The position numbers were made by a program, and so were the translations under genes. From contig NZ_BBOM01000009.1 in NCBI RefSeq assembly GCF_000974485.1, positions 124,001-188,000 on the forward strand: a stretch of 64,000 nucleotides of DNA. The letters run 5' to 3'. The notes beneath the pieces are model-generated. The model was not told the origin of the DNA. It saw only the letters and a program-made list of their open reading frames with translations, and did no database searches. The DNA is from Streptomyces sp. NBRC 109706 (lineage in GTDB: Bacteria; Actinomycetota; Actinomycetes; Streptomycetales; Streptomycetaceae). Of this stretch, positions 35,280-43,875 are shown one piece after another; the stretch's first letter is position 1; the number at the start of each line of letters is the position of its first letter.

Positions 35280-36389
35280 GTGGCGAACAGCGCGAAGCCG
35301 ACCATGGTCTCCATCGCCGAACGCGCCGGAGTCTCCATCGCGTCGGTGTCCCGGGTGCTCAACGGGCAGGGCGCGCGCCGGGACACCACGGAACGGGTCC
35401 GGCGAGCCGCCACCGAGCTGGGCTATGTGCCCAACGCGGTGGCGCGTTCCCTCAAGGACGGCAGAACCCGTCAACTCACCTTCGCCATGCCGGACATCGG
35501 CAATCCCGTCTATGTGGCGATGGTCCGCGCCATCCAGGAGGTCACCAAGGCCGCCGGATACCGGCTGCTGCTGCACTCGACGGACGCGGTGGCCGAGGAC
35601 GAGCTGGCGGTGCTGCGCAGCCTCGCCGACCGCACCAGCGACGGGCTGATCCTCTGCCCGATCCGGATCACCGACGCGCATGTCGAGGCCCTGGGCCGGG
35701 CCGCCGGCCCCGTGGTGGTGATCGGCTCGCCGCCGCCGGGCGTGCCGGTGGACAGCGTGCGGGCCGACTCGGTGGCCGGCGCCGCCCTCGCGGTCCGGCA
35801 TCTGCACGCCACCGGCCGCCGCCGGATCGCCTTTGTCAACGGCCCGGCGGACACCGTGCCGGGCCACAACCGGGGCCTGGGCTATCGCGGCGCGCTCGCC
35901 GAATGCGGCCTGCCCTACGACGAGAGGCTGGTCGTCCACACCGAGTTCGGCATCGAGGCCGGGGCGGAGGCCGTCCGGCGACTGCTGCCCGCCCGGCCGG
36001 ACGCGGTCTTCTGCGCCAACGACCAGCTCGCGCTGGGCGCGGCGCACGCGCTGCTCGCCCGTGGGCTGCGCATACCCGAGGACCTGGCGGTGGCCGGGAT
36101 GGACGACAGCCAGTTGGCGCGCGCCGGCTGGCCACCACTGACCAGCGTCGACCTCGGCTCCTCCGAACGCGGCCGCCGCGCCGCCGAGTTGCTGCTCCAA
36201 CGGCTCGACGACCACCCACCCGAACGGCCGGCGCCGAAGGCCGGCCCCGAAACCGACGCCGGCACCGAGGCCGAACCCGACTCCGCCGCCGCGCGCGGAG
36301 CGCACCAAACCGCGACGGCGTTGCCTCGGCTGGTCGTCCGCGCCTCCACGGCGCCGGCCGCCCGTTCCCGCACCGACCCGATCCCCTGA
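35280..36389 (+). CDS. LacI-family transcriptional regulator of the riboside/sugar locus
   Basis: 369 aa, GTG start with AAGGAG upstream. The HTH is MVSIAERAGVSIASVSRVLNG, followed by the hinge helix NAVARSLKDGRT. A periplasmic-binding-protein-like sensor domain follows, with FAMPDIGNPVYVAMVRAI, FVNGPADTVPGHNRGLGYRGAL, and VAGMDDSQLARAGWPPLTSV. After the usual end it carries an odd 50-residue Pro/Ala/Glu tail (about 318-369). It ends 7 bp before the first permease gene, so it is the first gene of the operon it probably represses. Confidence 0.88.
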   Translation: MANSAKPTMVSIAERAGVSIASVSRVLNGQGARRDTTERVRRAATELGYVPNAVARSLKDGRTRQLTFAMPDIGNPVYVAMVRAIQEVTKAAGYRLLLHSTDAVAEDELAVLRSLADRTSDGLILCPIRITDAHVEALGRAAGPVVVIGSPPPGVPVDSVRADSVAGAALAVRHLHATGRRRIAFVNGPADTVPGHNRGLGYRGALAECGLPYDERLVVHTEFGIEAGAEAVRRLLPARPDAVFCANDQLALGAAHALLARGLRIPEDLAVAGMDDSQLARAGWPPLTSVDLGSSERGRRAAELLLQRLDDHPPERPAPKAGPETDAGTEAEPDSAAARGAHQTATALPRLVVRASTAPAARSRTDPIP

Positions 36390-36396
36390 GGACCCC

Positions 36397-37356
36397 ATGA
36401 GTCTGCTCAAGCCCCGGGCCAAGGTCGTCCCGGGCAGTCGCGGGACCCCGCCGCCCAGAACGCCCGCGCAGCGCAAGCGTGCACTGGGCCTGGACCGGGG
36501 TGCCTGGTTTCTGCTGCTTCCCGCCCTGTTACCCATCCTGATACTGAGCGTGGGCCCGTTACTCTATGCGGTCTCCCTCGCCTTCACCGACGCCCAGGCG
36601 GGCCGCACCTCGCCCACCCAGTTCGTGGGAGTGCTGAACTTCACCGATCTCCGGCACGACTCGCTGTTCTGGGAGTCCTTCCGGATCGGTCTGGTCTGGG
36701 CGTGCTCGGTCACCGCCCTCCAGTTCCTGCTCGCCCTGGGGCTGGCGCTGCTGCTGGATCAGAACCTCAGGTTCCGCTGGCTGGCCAGGACGTTGGCGCT
36801 GGTGCCCTGGGCGATGCCCGAGGTGGTGGTCGGCGTCATGTGGCGGCTGGTGTACCACCAGGACGCCGGCATCCTCAACCAGACACTCGGCCGACTCGGC
36901 CTGATCGACGGGCAGGTGGGCTGGCTCTCCTCGATGACGCTGGCGCTGCCCGCCGTGATCGTGGTCGGCGTCTGGGCAGGCATGCCAGGGACCACCGTGG
37001 TGCTGCTGGCCGGCCTGCAGAACGTGCCGCTTGAGCTGCGGGAGGCGGCGGCGCTGGACGGTGCCGGGGCCTGGCGCCGGTTCGCCACGGTCACCTGGCC
37101 GGCGATCCGCCCCGTGGTGCTGGCGATCACCGCGCTCAACTTCATCTGGAACTTCAACTCCTTCGGTCTGATCTATGTGTTGACCCAGGGCGGTCCCGGC
37201 GGCCGCACCCGGCTGCCGTCGCTCTTCGCCTACGAGGAGGCGTTCAAGTACGGCCAGTACGGCTATGCGGCGGCGATGGGGCTGGCGATGATCGCCCTGA
37301 TCGCGGTGCTGCTTGTGCTGTTCCTGCGCGGAAAGCTCAGGGAGGACGCGCGATGA
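36397..37356 (+). CDS. Sugar ABC transporter permease, MalF/UgpA type
   Basis: 319 aa, about six helices after a 40-residue cytosolic N-terminus. The EAA motif is ELREAAALDGAGAWRRFATVTWPAIRP (E-A-A-x-x-D-G-A), diagnostic of CUT1 carbohydrate importers. GAGGACCCC precedes ATG 36397. ATGA overlap with the second permease. No ATPase gene is present; CUT1 systems of Streptomyces usually share the MsiK ATPase encoded elsewhere. Confidence 0.88.
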   Translation: MSLLKPRAKVVPGSRGTPPPRTPAQRKRALGLDRGAWFLLLPALLPILILSVGPLLYAVSLAFTDAQAGRTSPTQFVGVLNFTDLRHDSLFWESFRIGLVWACSVTALQFLLALGLALLLDQNLRFRWLARTLALVPWAMPEVVVGVMWRLVYHQDAGILNQTLGRLGLIDGQVGWLSSMTLALPAVIVVGVWAGMPGTTVVLLAGLQNVPLELREAAALDGAGAWRRFATVTWPAIRPVVLAITALNFIWNFNSFGLIYVLTQGGPGGRTRLPSLFAYEEAFKYGQYGYAAAMGLAMIALIAVLLVLFLRGKLREDAR

Positions 37357-38249
37357 GCCGCACCGACCCCACGCCGGCGGCGAAGCGCCCCGTCTCCAGG
37401 CCACCGGCCCGCCGCAGGCTGCTCAGAGGGGCCGGCCGCACCGGGCAGTATCTGGCGCTGCTGTGCTATCTGGTCTTTCTCGGCTTTCCCCTGCTGTGGC
37501 TGCTCTCCACCTCGCTCAAGTCGCCCCAGGAGCTGGGCTCCATCGACCCGAGCTGGATCCCCGGGGATCCGGGCCTGGAGAACTTCCGGGCCGCCTTCGA
37601 CGCCCAGCCGCTGCTCCGTTCCGCGCTCAACAGCCTGGTGGTGGCGACCAGTTCAGCGCTGATCTCGGTGGCCATCGCGGTGCCGGCTGCCTATGTGATG
37701 GTCCGCTACCGCTCCCGGATCAGCCGGGCCGGCACGGTGTGGATCCTGATCAGCCAGATGTTCCCGTTCGTTCTGGTGATCATCCCGCTCTTCCTGGTGC
37801 TGCGGAATCTCCAGCTGATCAACCAGCTTCCCGGCCTGGTCATCGTCTATGTGGTGTGGAACCTGCCGTTCTCGCTGTGGATGTTGCAGGGCTATGTGAA
37901 GGCGGTGCCGATCTCCCTGGAGGAGGCCGCCGCGATGGACGGTGCCAGCCGGTCGCGGACGTTGACCAGCGTGGTGCTGCCGCTGCTGACGCCCGGTCTG
38001 GTCGCCACGCTGATGTTCTCCTTCGTCACCGCCTGGAACGAGTTCTTCTTCGCCCTGGTCCTGCTCAAGTCTCCGGAGAAGCAGACGATGTCCGTGATCC
38101 TGACCCGTTTCATCGGCGCGGAGGGCGTCGCCGACCTGGGCCCGCTGGCCGCGGCCGCGCTGCTGGCCACGCTGCCCAGCCTGTTGTTCTTCGCGCTGCT
38201 CCAGCGGCGCCTGGTCAGCGGGATGCTCGCCGGGGCGGTGAAGGCATGA
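37353..38249 (+). CDS. Sugar ABC transporter permease, MalG/UgpE type
   Basis: 298 aa. EAA motif SLEEAAAMDGASRSRTLTSVVLPLLTPG; six helices; N-terminal Arg/Pro-rich cytosolic stretch. Partner of the preceding permease. ATGA overlaps on both sides. Confidence 0.88.
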   Translation: MSRTDPTPAAKRPVSRPPARRRLLRGAGRTGQYLALLCYLVFLGFPLLWLLSTSLKSPQELGSIDPSWIPGDPGLENFRAAFDAQPLLRSALNSLVVATSSALISVAIAVPAAYVMVRYRSRISRAGTVWILISQMFPFVLVIIPLFLVLRNLQLINQLPGLVIVYVVWNLPFSLWMLQGYVKAVPISLEEAAAMDGASRSRTLTSVVLPLLTPGLVATLMFSFVTAWNEFFFALVLLKSPEKQTMSVILTRFIGAEGVADLGPLAAAALLATLPSLLFFALLQRRLVSGMLAGAVKA

Positions 38250-39565
38250 GGTGCCGCACCCGTCGCCAACTCGCCACGAGCATCCTGGCGTTGGCGCTGC
38301 TCGGGGTCGCCGGCTGCGGCGGCGGCCCGTCGGACGACGACGGCCGGGTCACCCTTCAGTTCCTGAGCCTGGCCTGGCAGGTGGAGTCGGTGGCGGCCAA
38401 CGAGGCGCTCGTCGAGGAGTGGAACGCGGCCAACCCCGAGGTGCGGGTCCGCTATGTCCAGGGTTCCTGGGACAATATCCACGACCATCTGCTGACCGCC
38501 TTCGAGGGCGGCGAGGCGCCGGATGTCATCCACAACGACGCCTCCGATCTCACCGACTTCGCGAACGGCGGCTTCCTCGCCGACCTCACGCCGCTGCTGC
38601 CCACCGACCTCCTCGCCGACATCCCCGACGCCTCCTGGTCCACCACCCGTTACGAGGGCGGTATCCACGGGGTGCCGTTCCTCCAGGAACCCCGGGTGCT
38701 GGTCGCCAACACCGCGCTGCTGGAACGCGCCGGGGTGCGGCTGCCCACCCCCGAAGAGCCCTGGAGCTGGACGGAGTTCGAGGAGGTCAGCGAACGACTG
38801 ACCCGGGACACCGACGGCGACGGCGAGGCCGACACCTATGGCGTCGCCTGGTCGCTGAAGGAGCCGGTCGCCCAGACCATCAACCTCTCGCTCTCCACCG
38901 GCGGCGAGGTGTTCACCCGGCGGGACGGCAGGAACGAGGTCCGCTACGATCCGGCCGACTCCGCCGTCGCCGAACTGATCCACCGTCAGATCCACGAGGA
39001 CGGCACCGCCGCACGCGGGGGCCTGGGCATGTCCGGCTCGGACACCCTGCCCGGCTTCTTCGCCGGCCGCTACGCGATGCTGCCGCTCAACTTCTCCTTC
39101 CGACAGCAGATTTCACAGCAGGCGCCCGACGGCTTCGACTGGACGGTGCTGCCGATGCCGAGCGGCGGACCACAACACGGCCTGGCGCAGGGCGTCGCAC
39201 CCCAGACGCTCTCCGTCGCCCGGGACAGCGTCCATCAGCAGGCCGCGGCCGACTTCATCGCCTTCCTCACCCGGCCCGAACACCAGGTGGCCCTCGCCCG
39301 GGGCGACTGGATGCTCCCGACCAGCCAACAGGCCCTGGCCGACCCGGCGTTGGAGACCGAGGAGCACGGCTGGCGCACCGGGACCCGAATAGCGAGCGAG
39401 CTGCGCCCCTCCCCGGTGCTCGGGGTGCGCGGCTATCCGGAATGGAAGGACAAGATCGCCACCCCCGCCCTGCAGGAGTACTACGGCGGGGCCAGCGATC
39501 TGGACACGCTTCGGGACAAGCTCACCGACGACGGCAACCGGATCCTCGACCGCTATCAGCGGTAG
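38246..39565 (+). CDS. Sugar ABC transporter substrate-binding lipoprotein (family 1)
   Basis: 439 aa. Signal peptide ends in lipobox LGVAGC (Cys about 24). SBP_bac_1 features are FEGGEAPDVIHNDASDLTDFANGGFLADLTPLL, GVPFLQEPRVLVANTALLERAGV, and an EF-hand-like TRDTDGDGEADTYG loop found in several CUT1 binders. It delivers the ligand to the two permeases. Given the four ADP-ribosylglycohydrolase-like enzymes downstream, the ligand may be a ribosylated compound rather than a plain oligosaccharide (inference). Confidence 0.87.
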   Translation: MRCRTRRQLATSILALALLGVAGCGGGPSDDDGRVTLQFLSLAWQVESVAANEALVEEWNAANPEVRVRYVQGSWDNIHDHLLTAFEGGEAPDVIHNDASDLTDFANGGFLADLTPLLPTDLLADIPDASWSTTRYEGGIHGVPFLQEPRVLVANTALLERAGVRLPTPEEPWSWTEFEEVSERLTRDTDGDGEADTYGVAWSLKEPVAQTINLSLSTGGEVFTRRDGRNEVRYDPADSAVAELIHRQIHEDGTAARGGLGMSGSDTLPGFFAGRYAMLPLNFSFRQQISQQAPDGFDWTVLPMPSGGPQHGLAQGVAPQTLSVARDSVHQQAAADFIAFLTRPEHQVALARGDWMLPTSQQALADPALETEEHGWRTGTRIASELRPSPVLGVRGYPEWKDKIATPALQEYYGGASDLDTLRDKLTDDGNRILDRYQR

Positions 39566-39620
39566 CGCCGCCCCTCACCGGCGCCGGCGCCCTCGTCGCG
39601 CGGCCCCGCACAACCCAGAA

Positions 39621-41435
39621 ATGAGCACGAACACCATGAGTGTCAGCCTCGTTCCCGCTCCCGAACCACGTCGGCCGTCGCCCACGCCGCCGGGGCAACC
39701 GATCGTGCCCCGCGACCGCGCCAGGGGCGCGATGCTCGGCCTGGCCGTCGGCGACGCGCTGGGCGCACCGGCGGAAAACCTCACCCCCTCCCAGATCAGG
39801 GAGCGTTGGGGCCGCATCGACGGCTTTGTCCGCGACGACCCGGCCGGCACCGACGACACCGAGTACGCCATCTTCTCCGGGCTGCTCCTGGCCCGGCACG
39901 GCTCCCAACTGACCGTCGCCCAGGTCGAGTCGGCCTGGCACGAGTTGATCGCCGACCGGGACGAGGGCCCGTTCCGGGGCGCGGGCTTCAGCGAACGCGG
40001 CACCCTGGAGAACCTCCGCCGTGGCCTGGCCGCGCCGATCTCGGCACAGCACCGGCACGCCTGGAGCGACGGACTGGCCATGCGGGCCGCGCCGTTCGGC
40101 GTCTTCGCGGCCGGCCGACCAGCCGAGGCGGCCCGGCTGGTCGCCATCGACGGCACCGTCTCGCACGACGGCGAGGGCATCTACGGCGGACGGGCGGTCG
40201 CCGCCGGGGTGGCCGCCGCCATGGTCGGCCACGAGCCGGACGTGGTGGTCCAGGCCGCGCTCTCGGTGGTCCCCGAGGACTCCTGGACGGCCAGATCACT
40301 GCATCGCGCGGTGTCGGCGGCGCGCCGCGCCCGCCACGATCCGGCGGCCACCCGGCTGTCGGTGGAACGCGCGGTTCGCTCCGCGACGGTGATCGGCGGC
40401 TACCCCTGGACGGACCTCGCGCCGGAGGCCGTCGGCCTGGCGTTCGGCGCGTTCGCCGCCGCGCGCGGCGAGTTCCGCGCGGCGGTCGGCACCGCCGTCA
40501 ACATGGGCCGCGACGCGGACACCACGGCGGCGGTCGCTGGCGCCCTGGCCGGGGCGTTGCGCGGCGTCGCCGCGATCCCCCCCGACTGGTCGGCCGCCAT
40601 CGGCCCGGTCAGCGGCAGCTGCCTCCCGTCCATGGCCGGCCGCCATGTCCTCGAAGTAGCCGACCTGTTGACCCCACCGTCGCCTCCGGCGGAAGCGGCC
40701 ACTACCGCCGACGGGGGCGGTGCGGCGACGCCTCCGGCGGGGACGGCGACGCCTCCGGCGGGGACGGCGACGCCTCCGGCGGGGAGAGAAGAACGGACCT
40801 GGACGGCGAGAAACGGGCCGACGACGCCCAGCCCACGGGACGCCCCGGGCGGCAACCCGGCCGCAGGACCGGGTGACCGGTCGGGCGGCGCGACGGCCGC
40901 CGGGGCGGGGAGCAGCGCGGGCGAGGGGCCGATGACCGGCCCCGGGGGCGCCGTCCGGGCGCGGCGGCAGGCCACCGCCCAGGAGGGCCGGGCGGGCGGC
41001 GCACCGGCCGCCGGCCCGGGGGCGGTCGTGGCGGCACGGACTCCGGCCACCGACCGAGGCGATGCGGCAACGCCTCCGGCGGGGCCGGAGCCCACCACGA
41101 CGCACGGCACCGGGCCGGCGGACGGGCGAGGCGATGCCGCCTCGGCGGGCCGGGCGGGAGAGCCGTCCCGGACAGCCGGGCGGGAGCCGACAGCCCTCGG
41201 CCCGGATGACCGCGCGGGCAACGAACCGGGCGCCGCGGGCGAGGCACCGTCCACCGGTCCGGGGGACGCCGTGCGGGCGCGGCGGCAGGCCACCGTCCCG
41301 GAGGGCCCGGCGGGCGGCGCGACGGCCGTCGGGGTGGGCCCGGTGGCTGTGCTCGTCGTCGCCGGGGAGTTCGGCCGGGGCCGTGGCGCCGGCCCGCATG
41401 TCCCGCCCGGCAAGGGCGTCGGGGGTGTGCGGTGA
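39621..41435 (+). CDS. ADP-ribosylglycohydrolase family protein 1, with long disordered tail
   Basis: 604 aa. The first 355 residues are the family domain: GLAVGDALGAPAE (about 40-52), metal motif TDDT (77-80) and NMGRDADT (about 294-301). These are the Mg-binding Asp pairs used to hydrolyse N- or O-glycosidic bonds of ADP-ribose. The remaining 240 residues are low-complexity Ala/Gly/Pro/Thr, with three ATPPAGT units and two VRARRQAT blocks, and are unlikely to be folded. No clear ribosome site precedes ATG 39621; ATG 39636 is also possible. First of four paralogues coupled by overlapping starts. Confidence 0.83.
   Translation: MSTNTMSVSLVPAPEPRRPSPTPPGQPIVPRDRARGAMLGLAVGDALGAPAENLTPSQIRERWGRIDGFVRDDPAGTDDTEYAIFSGLLLARHGSQLTVAQVESAWHELIADRDEGPFRGAGFSERGTLENLRRGLAAPISAQHRHAWSDGLAMRAAPFGVFAAGRPAEAARLVAIDGTVSHDGEGIYGGRAVAAGVAAAMVGHEPDVVVQAALSVVPEDSWTARSLHRAVSAARRARHDPAATRLSVERAVRSATVIGGYPWTDLAPEAVGLAFGAFAAARGEFRAAVGTAVNMGRDADTTAAVAGALAGALRGVAAIPPDWSAAIGPVSGSCLPSMAGRHVLEVADLLTPPSPPAEAATTADGGGAATPPAGTATPPAGTATPPAGREERTWTARNGPTTPSPRDAPGGNPAAGPGDRSGGATAAGAGSSAGEGPMTGPGGAVRARRQATAQEGRAGGAPAAGPGAVVAARTPATDRGDAATPPAGPEPTTTHGTGPADGRGDAASAGRAGEPSRTAGREPTALGPDDRAGNEPGAAGEAPSTGPGDAVRARRQATVPEGPAGGATAVGVGPVAVLVVAGEFGRGRGAGPHVPPGKGVGGVR
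40724..40786 (+). repeat. Three tandem 21-bp repeats inside the first ADPRH-like gene
   Basis: Unit GGCGACGCCTCCGGCGGGGA followed by C, three copies (last base differs in the third), encoding ATPPAGT-type repeats. In-frame, so copy-number changes would only alter tail length. Confidence 0.85.
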
Positions 41436-42646
41436 CCGCGCACCGCGGCACGCGGGTGGAGGGGCTGCTACTCGGGATCGCCGCTGGCGACGCCGCCGGG
41501 TGGCCGTCGGGGCGGCATCGGGCGACGCGGCTGCCGGACTGGACCCGGCGGCTCACCCGGGAGTTGGACACCTTCGCCGAGCAGAACGCGACGACCACGC
41601 TGCCCGTCCCGATCGCCCTCAACCAGCCGCCGGACCCGCTGCGGCTCGGCCCGTCGGACGACGCCGAGTGGGCGGCGTTCACGGCCGGGTCGGTGCTCTC
41701 CGCGACGGGGTCGGGTGGCAGTGATCTGCCGGCGGACCAACGGGTACGCTCCGCCCTGGCGTTGGCCTGGAACACCCTGGCCGACGAGGTGGCGGCGGCG
41801 GCCAGCCAGGCCGCCGAGATCGAGTCGGCGCATATCCCGCTGCGGGCCAGGATCTCGGTGCGCGCCGGTCTGGGGAATCTCGCGGCGGGGCTGCGGCCCC
41901 CGGCGACCGGGCACGACAATCCGCACTACTTCGACGACGCCGCCTGTGTGCGGGCGGCCGTGCTGGCGGTGGTGCACCCCGGCGCCCCCGAAGCCGCCGC
42001 TGATCTGGCCGAGTTCGACGCCCGCTACACCCAGGACGACGACGGGGTGCACGGCGCCCGCGCCATAGCGGCGGCGGTGGCCACCGCGCTGGGCGGCGAG
42101 TCGATGGACCTGTGTGTGGCGGCGGCCCTGCGGCAGCTGCCAGAGGACACCGAGATCCGGCGCAACGCGCTGCGCGCCGTGGAGTTGGGGCAGGCGGCGG
42201 CAGCGGCCAGACCGGGTCTGCCGGGGAACGCTTTCGCGCTGGTCCCGGTGTTGGAGCACGAGATCGTCGACCATGTCTACAGCTACGGCATCGCGGCGGC
42301 CGAGACGGTCCCCGTCGCGCTCGCGGTGGCCACCGCCGCTGCCGGCGCGGTCACCGAGGCGGTGCCGAGCGCCGCGTGTCTCTCCCGGGTGGCAGATTCG
42401 GCGCCCGCGCTCGCCGGTGCCCTCACCGGGGTGGTGGGCGGGGCCGAGGCCCTGCCGGCCAGCTGGCGCGACGCCTGCCGCACGCTCGCCGGCTGTGCCC
42501 TGCCCCGAATGGCGGGCGTCGATCTGGTGGAGATCGCCGGCCGACTCGCCCTGATCCACGCCCCATCGACCACCCCACCGACCACCGCATCGACCACCTC
42601 GTTTCCCTCCCCCCACTCGGCAGCACCCGAAGGAGTCCGCAGATGA
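41432..42646 (+). CDS. ADP-ribosylglycohydrolase family protein 2, degenerate metal site
   Basis: 404 aa, GTG start overlapping the previous stop. The fold is recognisable (GLLLGIAAGDAAGWPSG; HGARAIAAAVATAL; ALAGALTGVVGGAEALPASW). The key motifs are changed: TDDT reads SDDA (about 75-78), and the segment aligned with MGRDADT reads LSRVADS (about 316-322), losing one metal-binding Asp. It may be a pseudo-enzyme, a partner subunit, or an enzyme with altered chemistry. Ser/Thr/Pro-rich C-terminus. Ends with an ATGA overlap. Confidence 0.78.
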   Translation: MTAHRGTRVEGLLLGIAAGDAAGWPSGRHRATRLPDWTRRLTRELDTFAEQNATTTLPVPIALNQPPDPLRLGPSDDAEWAAFTAGSVLSATGSGGSDLPADQRVRSALALAWNTLADEVAAAASQAAEIESAHIPLRARISVRAGLGNLAAGLRPPATGHDNPHYFDDAACVRAAVLAVVHPGAPEAAADLAEFDARYTQDDDGVHGARAIAAAVATALGGESMDLCVAAALRQLPEDTEIRRNALRAVELGQAAAAARPGLPGNAFALVPVLEHEIVDHVYSYGIAAAETVPVALAVATAAAGAVTEAVPSAACLSRVADSAPALAGALTGVVGGAEALPASWRDACRTLAGCALPRMAGVDLVEIAGRLALIHAPSTTPPTTASTTSFPSPHSAAPEGVRR

Positions 42647-43875
42647 GTCGAAGCACGAGCCAGGACACGGGCCAGGACACGGGTCAACGCGTCAGCCGGA
42701 GTCGGTCCCGTCCCCAACTCAGCACCGGCGGGCCCCCGTTGGCGGAGCGGACGGCCGGCGTCCTGGTGGGCGCGGCGGTGGGTGACGCGCTCGGCGGCCC
42801 GGTGGAGGGTTGGACGCCGGAGGCGATCGTCGAGCGGCACGGCGGCCGGGTCAGGGGCATCGTCGAGCCGTTCCACAAGGACGACTGGCGCACCGCCCGG
42901 CCGATCGCGCCATATCACAAGGGCGATGGGCATGTCACCGACGACACCCTGATGACCCATGCGCTGGTGCGGGTCTACGAGCGGGTCAGGGACCATCTCG
43001 ACGCCTACGCGGTGGCCGAGCATCTGGTGCCCGAGCTGATCACCACGCCCCGGTGGATTCCCGAACTGGAGGCGGAGGCACTGCCGTTGCAGCGGATCTT
43101 CCTGGCCGAGAAGTGGATCGTGGCGCGGCTGCACTACGGCCATGTGGATCCGCGCGAGGCCGGCGTCGGCAACATCGTCAACTGCGGTGCGGCGATGTAC
43201 ATGGCGCCGGTCGGGGTGGTCAACGCGGCGCATCCGGAGGCCGCCTACGCGGAGGCGCTGGACGTGGCGGGCGCCCATCAGTCGAGCTACGGGCGGGAGG
43301 CGGCCGGGGTGTTCGCCGCCTCGGTGGCCGCCGCGCTGCGACCGGAAGCGACGCCGGAGTCGGTGGTGGAGACGGCGCTCGGGCTGGCCAAGGACGGCAC
43401 CCGGGCCGCGATCGAGGCGGTCTGCGAAGTGGCCGCCGACTACCGGGAGTTCGAGCCCGCGCTGGCTCCGCTCCGGGCGGCCGTCGCGCCGTTCGACACG
43501 GTCGGCCCCGACTACCGCAAGCCCTCGCTCGGCGCCCGGCGGCCGTCCCGGCTGCATGCCATCGAGGAACTGCCCGTCGCCCTGGGCATGGTGCTGGTCG
43601 GCGGCGGCGACTTCCGCCAGACCGTGCTGGGTTCGGTGAACTACGGCCGGGACTGTGACTCGATCGCCACCATGAGCGGGGCGATCGTCGGCGCTTTGCG
43701 CGGCGAGCGGGCGGTGCCGGAGGAGTGGAGCGCCGAGGTGAGCCGGGCCAGCCGGCTGGATCTGCACGGGCCGTCGGTGGCACTCACCGAGGTGGCCCGC
43801 GAGGTGTTCGCCCGGGATGTGGCGCGCCGCCGGGCGCACGAGGCCGCGTTCGCCACGCTCACCGAGGCGCCATGA
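42643..43875 (+). CDS. ADP-ribosylglycohydrolase family protein 3
   Basis: 410 aa; GAAGGAG precedes ATG 42643. A 30-residue Ser/Gln/Thr-rich N-terminus precedes VGAAVGDALGGPVEG. Both metal motifs are intact: VTDDTLMTHAL and YGRDCDSIATMSGAIVGAL. The insert with EKWIVARLHYGHVDPREAGVGNIVNCGAAMYMAPVG is typical of bacterial members acting on small ribosides or DraG-like substrates. Likely the most canonical hydrolase of the four. Confidence 0.87.
   Translation: MSRSTSQDTGQDTGQRVSRSRSRPQLSTGGPPLAERTAGVLVGAAVGDALGGPVEGWTPEAIVERHGGRVRGIVEPFHKDDWRTARPIAPYHKGDGHVTDDTLMTHALVRVYERVRDHLDAYAVAEHLVPELITTPRWIPELEAEALPLQRIFLAEKWIVARLHYGHVDPREAGVGNIVNCGAAMYMAPVGVVNAAHPEAAYAEALDVAGAHQSSYGREAAGVFAASVAAALRPEATPESVVETALGLAKDGTRAAIEAVCEVAADYREFEPALAPLRAAVAPFDTVGPDYRKPSLGARRPSRLHAIEELPVALGMVLVGGGDFRQTVLGSVNYGRDCDSIATMSGAIVGALRGERAVPEEWSAEVSRASRLDLHGPSVALTEVAREVFARDVARRRAHEAAFATLTEAP

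Noticed and set aside
40724..40786. CRISPR-like repeat array
   Set aside because: Contiguous in-frame 21-bp repeats without spacers, inside a coding tail.
42283..43839. 518-codon minus-strand frame opposite the ADPRH genes
   Set aside because: Composition (His/Arg/Pro) and lack of any motif mark it as a shadow of the third paralogue.
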